Assembly (NCBI GenBank): GCA_017409915.1 | Contig: JAFQRU010000045.1 | Location: forward strand, 1 to 5,958 | Length of the DNA stretch: 5,958 nt | DNA from: Clostridia bacterium | Lineage (GTDB): Bacteria > Bacillota > Clostridia > Monoglobales > Monoglobaceae | Direction: 5' to 3' | In this document: piece after piece, positions 5,919 through 5,958 of the stretch | How positions within the stretch are numbered: the first letter of the stretch is position 1 | Layout of the letters: each line of letters begins with the position of its first letter | Position numbers and translations under genes: made by a program | The notes under the pieces: generated by a model | Databases searched by the model: none | What the model saw: the letters and a program-made list of their open reading frames with translations, nothing else | Told to the model about the DNA's origin: nothing

Positions 5919-5958
5919 ATGAATATTTTGGTATGCATAAAGCAGGTTCCGGGGTCCA
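5919..5958 (+). CDS. etfB: Electron transfer flavoprotein beta subunit, N-terminal fragment
   Basis: Only 13 codons are visible before the window ends, but MNILVCIKQVPGS is the characteristic beginning of EtfB/FixA, which pairs with EtfA to carry electrons between flavin dehydrogenases and other acceptors in the cytoplasm. AAGGGAG (5906-5912) lies 6 nt before the ATG, behind a strong extended -10 promoter. In anaerobic Firmicutes etfB usually precedes etfA and often adjoins an acyl-CoA dehydrogenase (butyrate or lactate metabolism). Those genes would lie to the right and cannot be seen here. Confidence 0.85.
   Translation, partial: MNILVCIKQVPGS

Overview
The window looks like a moderately AT-rich endospore-forming Firmicute, probably a gut-type Clostridia. 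The evidence is strong GGAGG ribosome binding sites, TAA at all five visible terminal stop codons, a complete GatCAB amidotransferase operon, a spore-type LysM/glycoside-hydrolase 18 enzyme (YaaH/SleL family), and the start of an etf operon. No species-level assignment is possible from the sequence alone.

Layout. Positions 2-1186 (+) hold the C-terminal three quarters of an NhaC-family Na+/H+ antiporter. Its reading frame is open throughout except for one in-frame TGA at 839-841, at a position where the family normally has Gly. The gene ends in an intrinsic-terminator hairpin (1201-1238). The right arm of that hairpin is also the Shine-Dalgarno sequence of the next gene, a 425-residue two-LysM/GH18 protein (1239-2516, +). 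A bidirectional terminator (2515-2546) separates it from the convergent gatC-gatA-gatB operon on the minus strand (5732 down to 2558). A 186-bp divergent intergenic region (5733-5918) follows. It holds a near-consensus housekeeping promoter facing each way, an 8-bp inverted repeat around the gatC -35 box, and a perfect 16-bp palindrome abutting the etf -35 box. The first 13 codons of an electron-transfer flavoprotein beta subunit (etfB) end the window.

How the genes work together. GatC, GatA and GatB form one heterotrimer that converts misacylated Glu-tRNA(Gln) and/or Asp-tRNA(Asn) to the correct amide. The antiporter (ion homeostasis), the LysM/GH18 protein (spore peptidoglycan) and Etf (electron transfer) are unrelated neighbours, each with its own transcription signals.

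I saw no mobile element, CRISPR array, tRNA, rRNA or clearly novel multigene system. The two most notable observations are the single in-frame TGA in an otherwise intact transporter frame, and the terminator hairpin that hides the downstream ribosome binding site and carries TATAAT in its loop.
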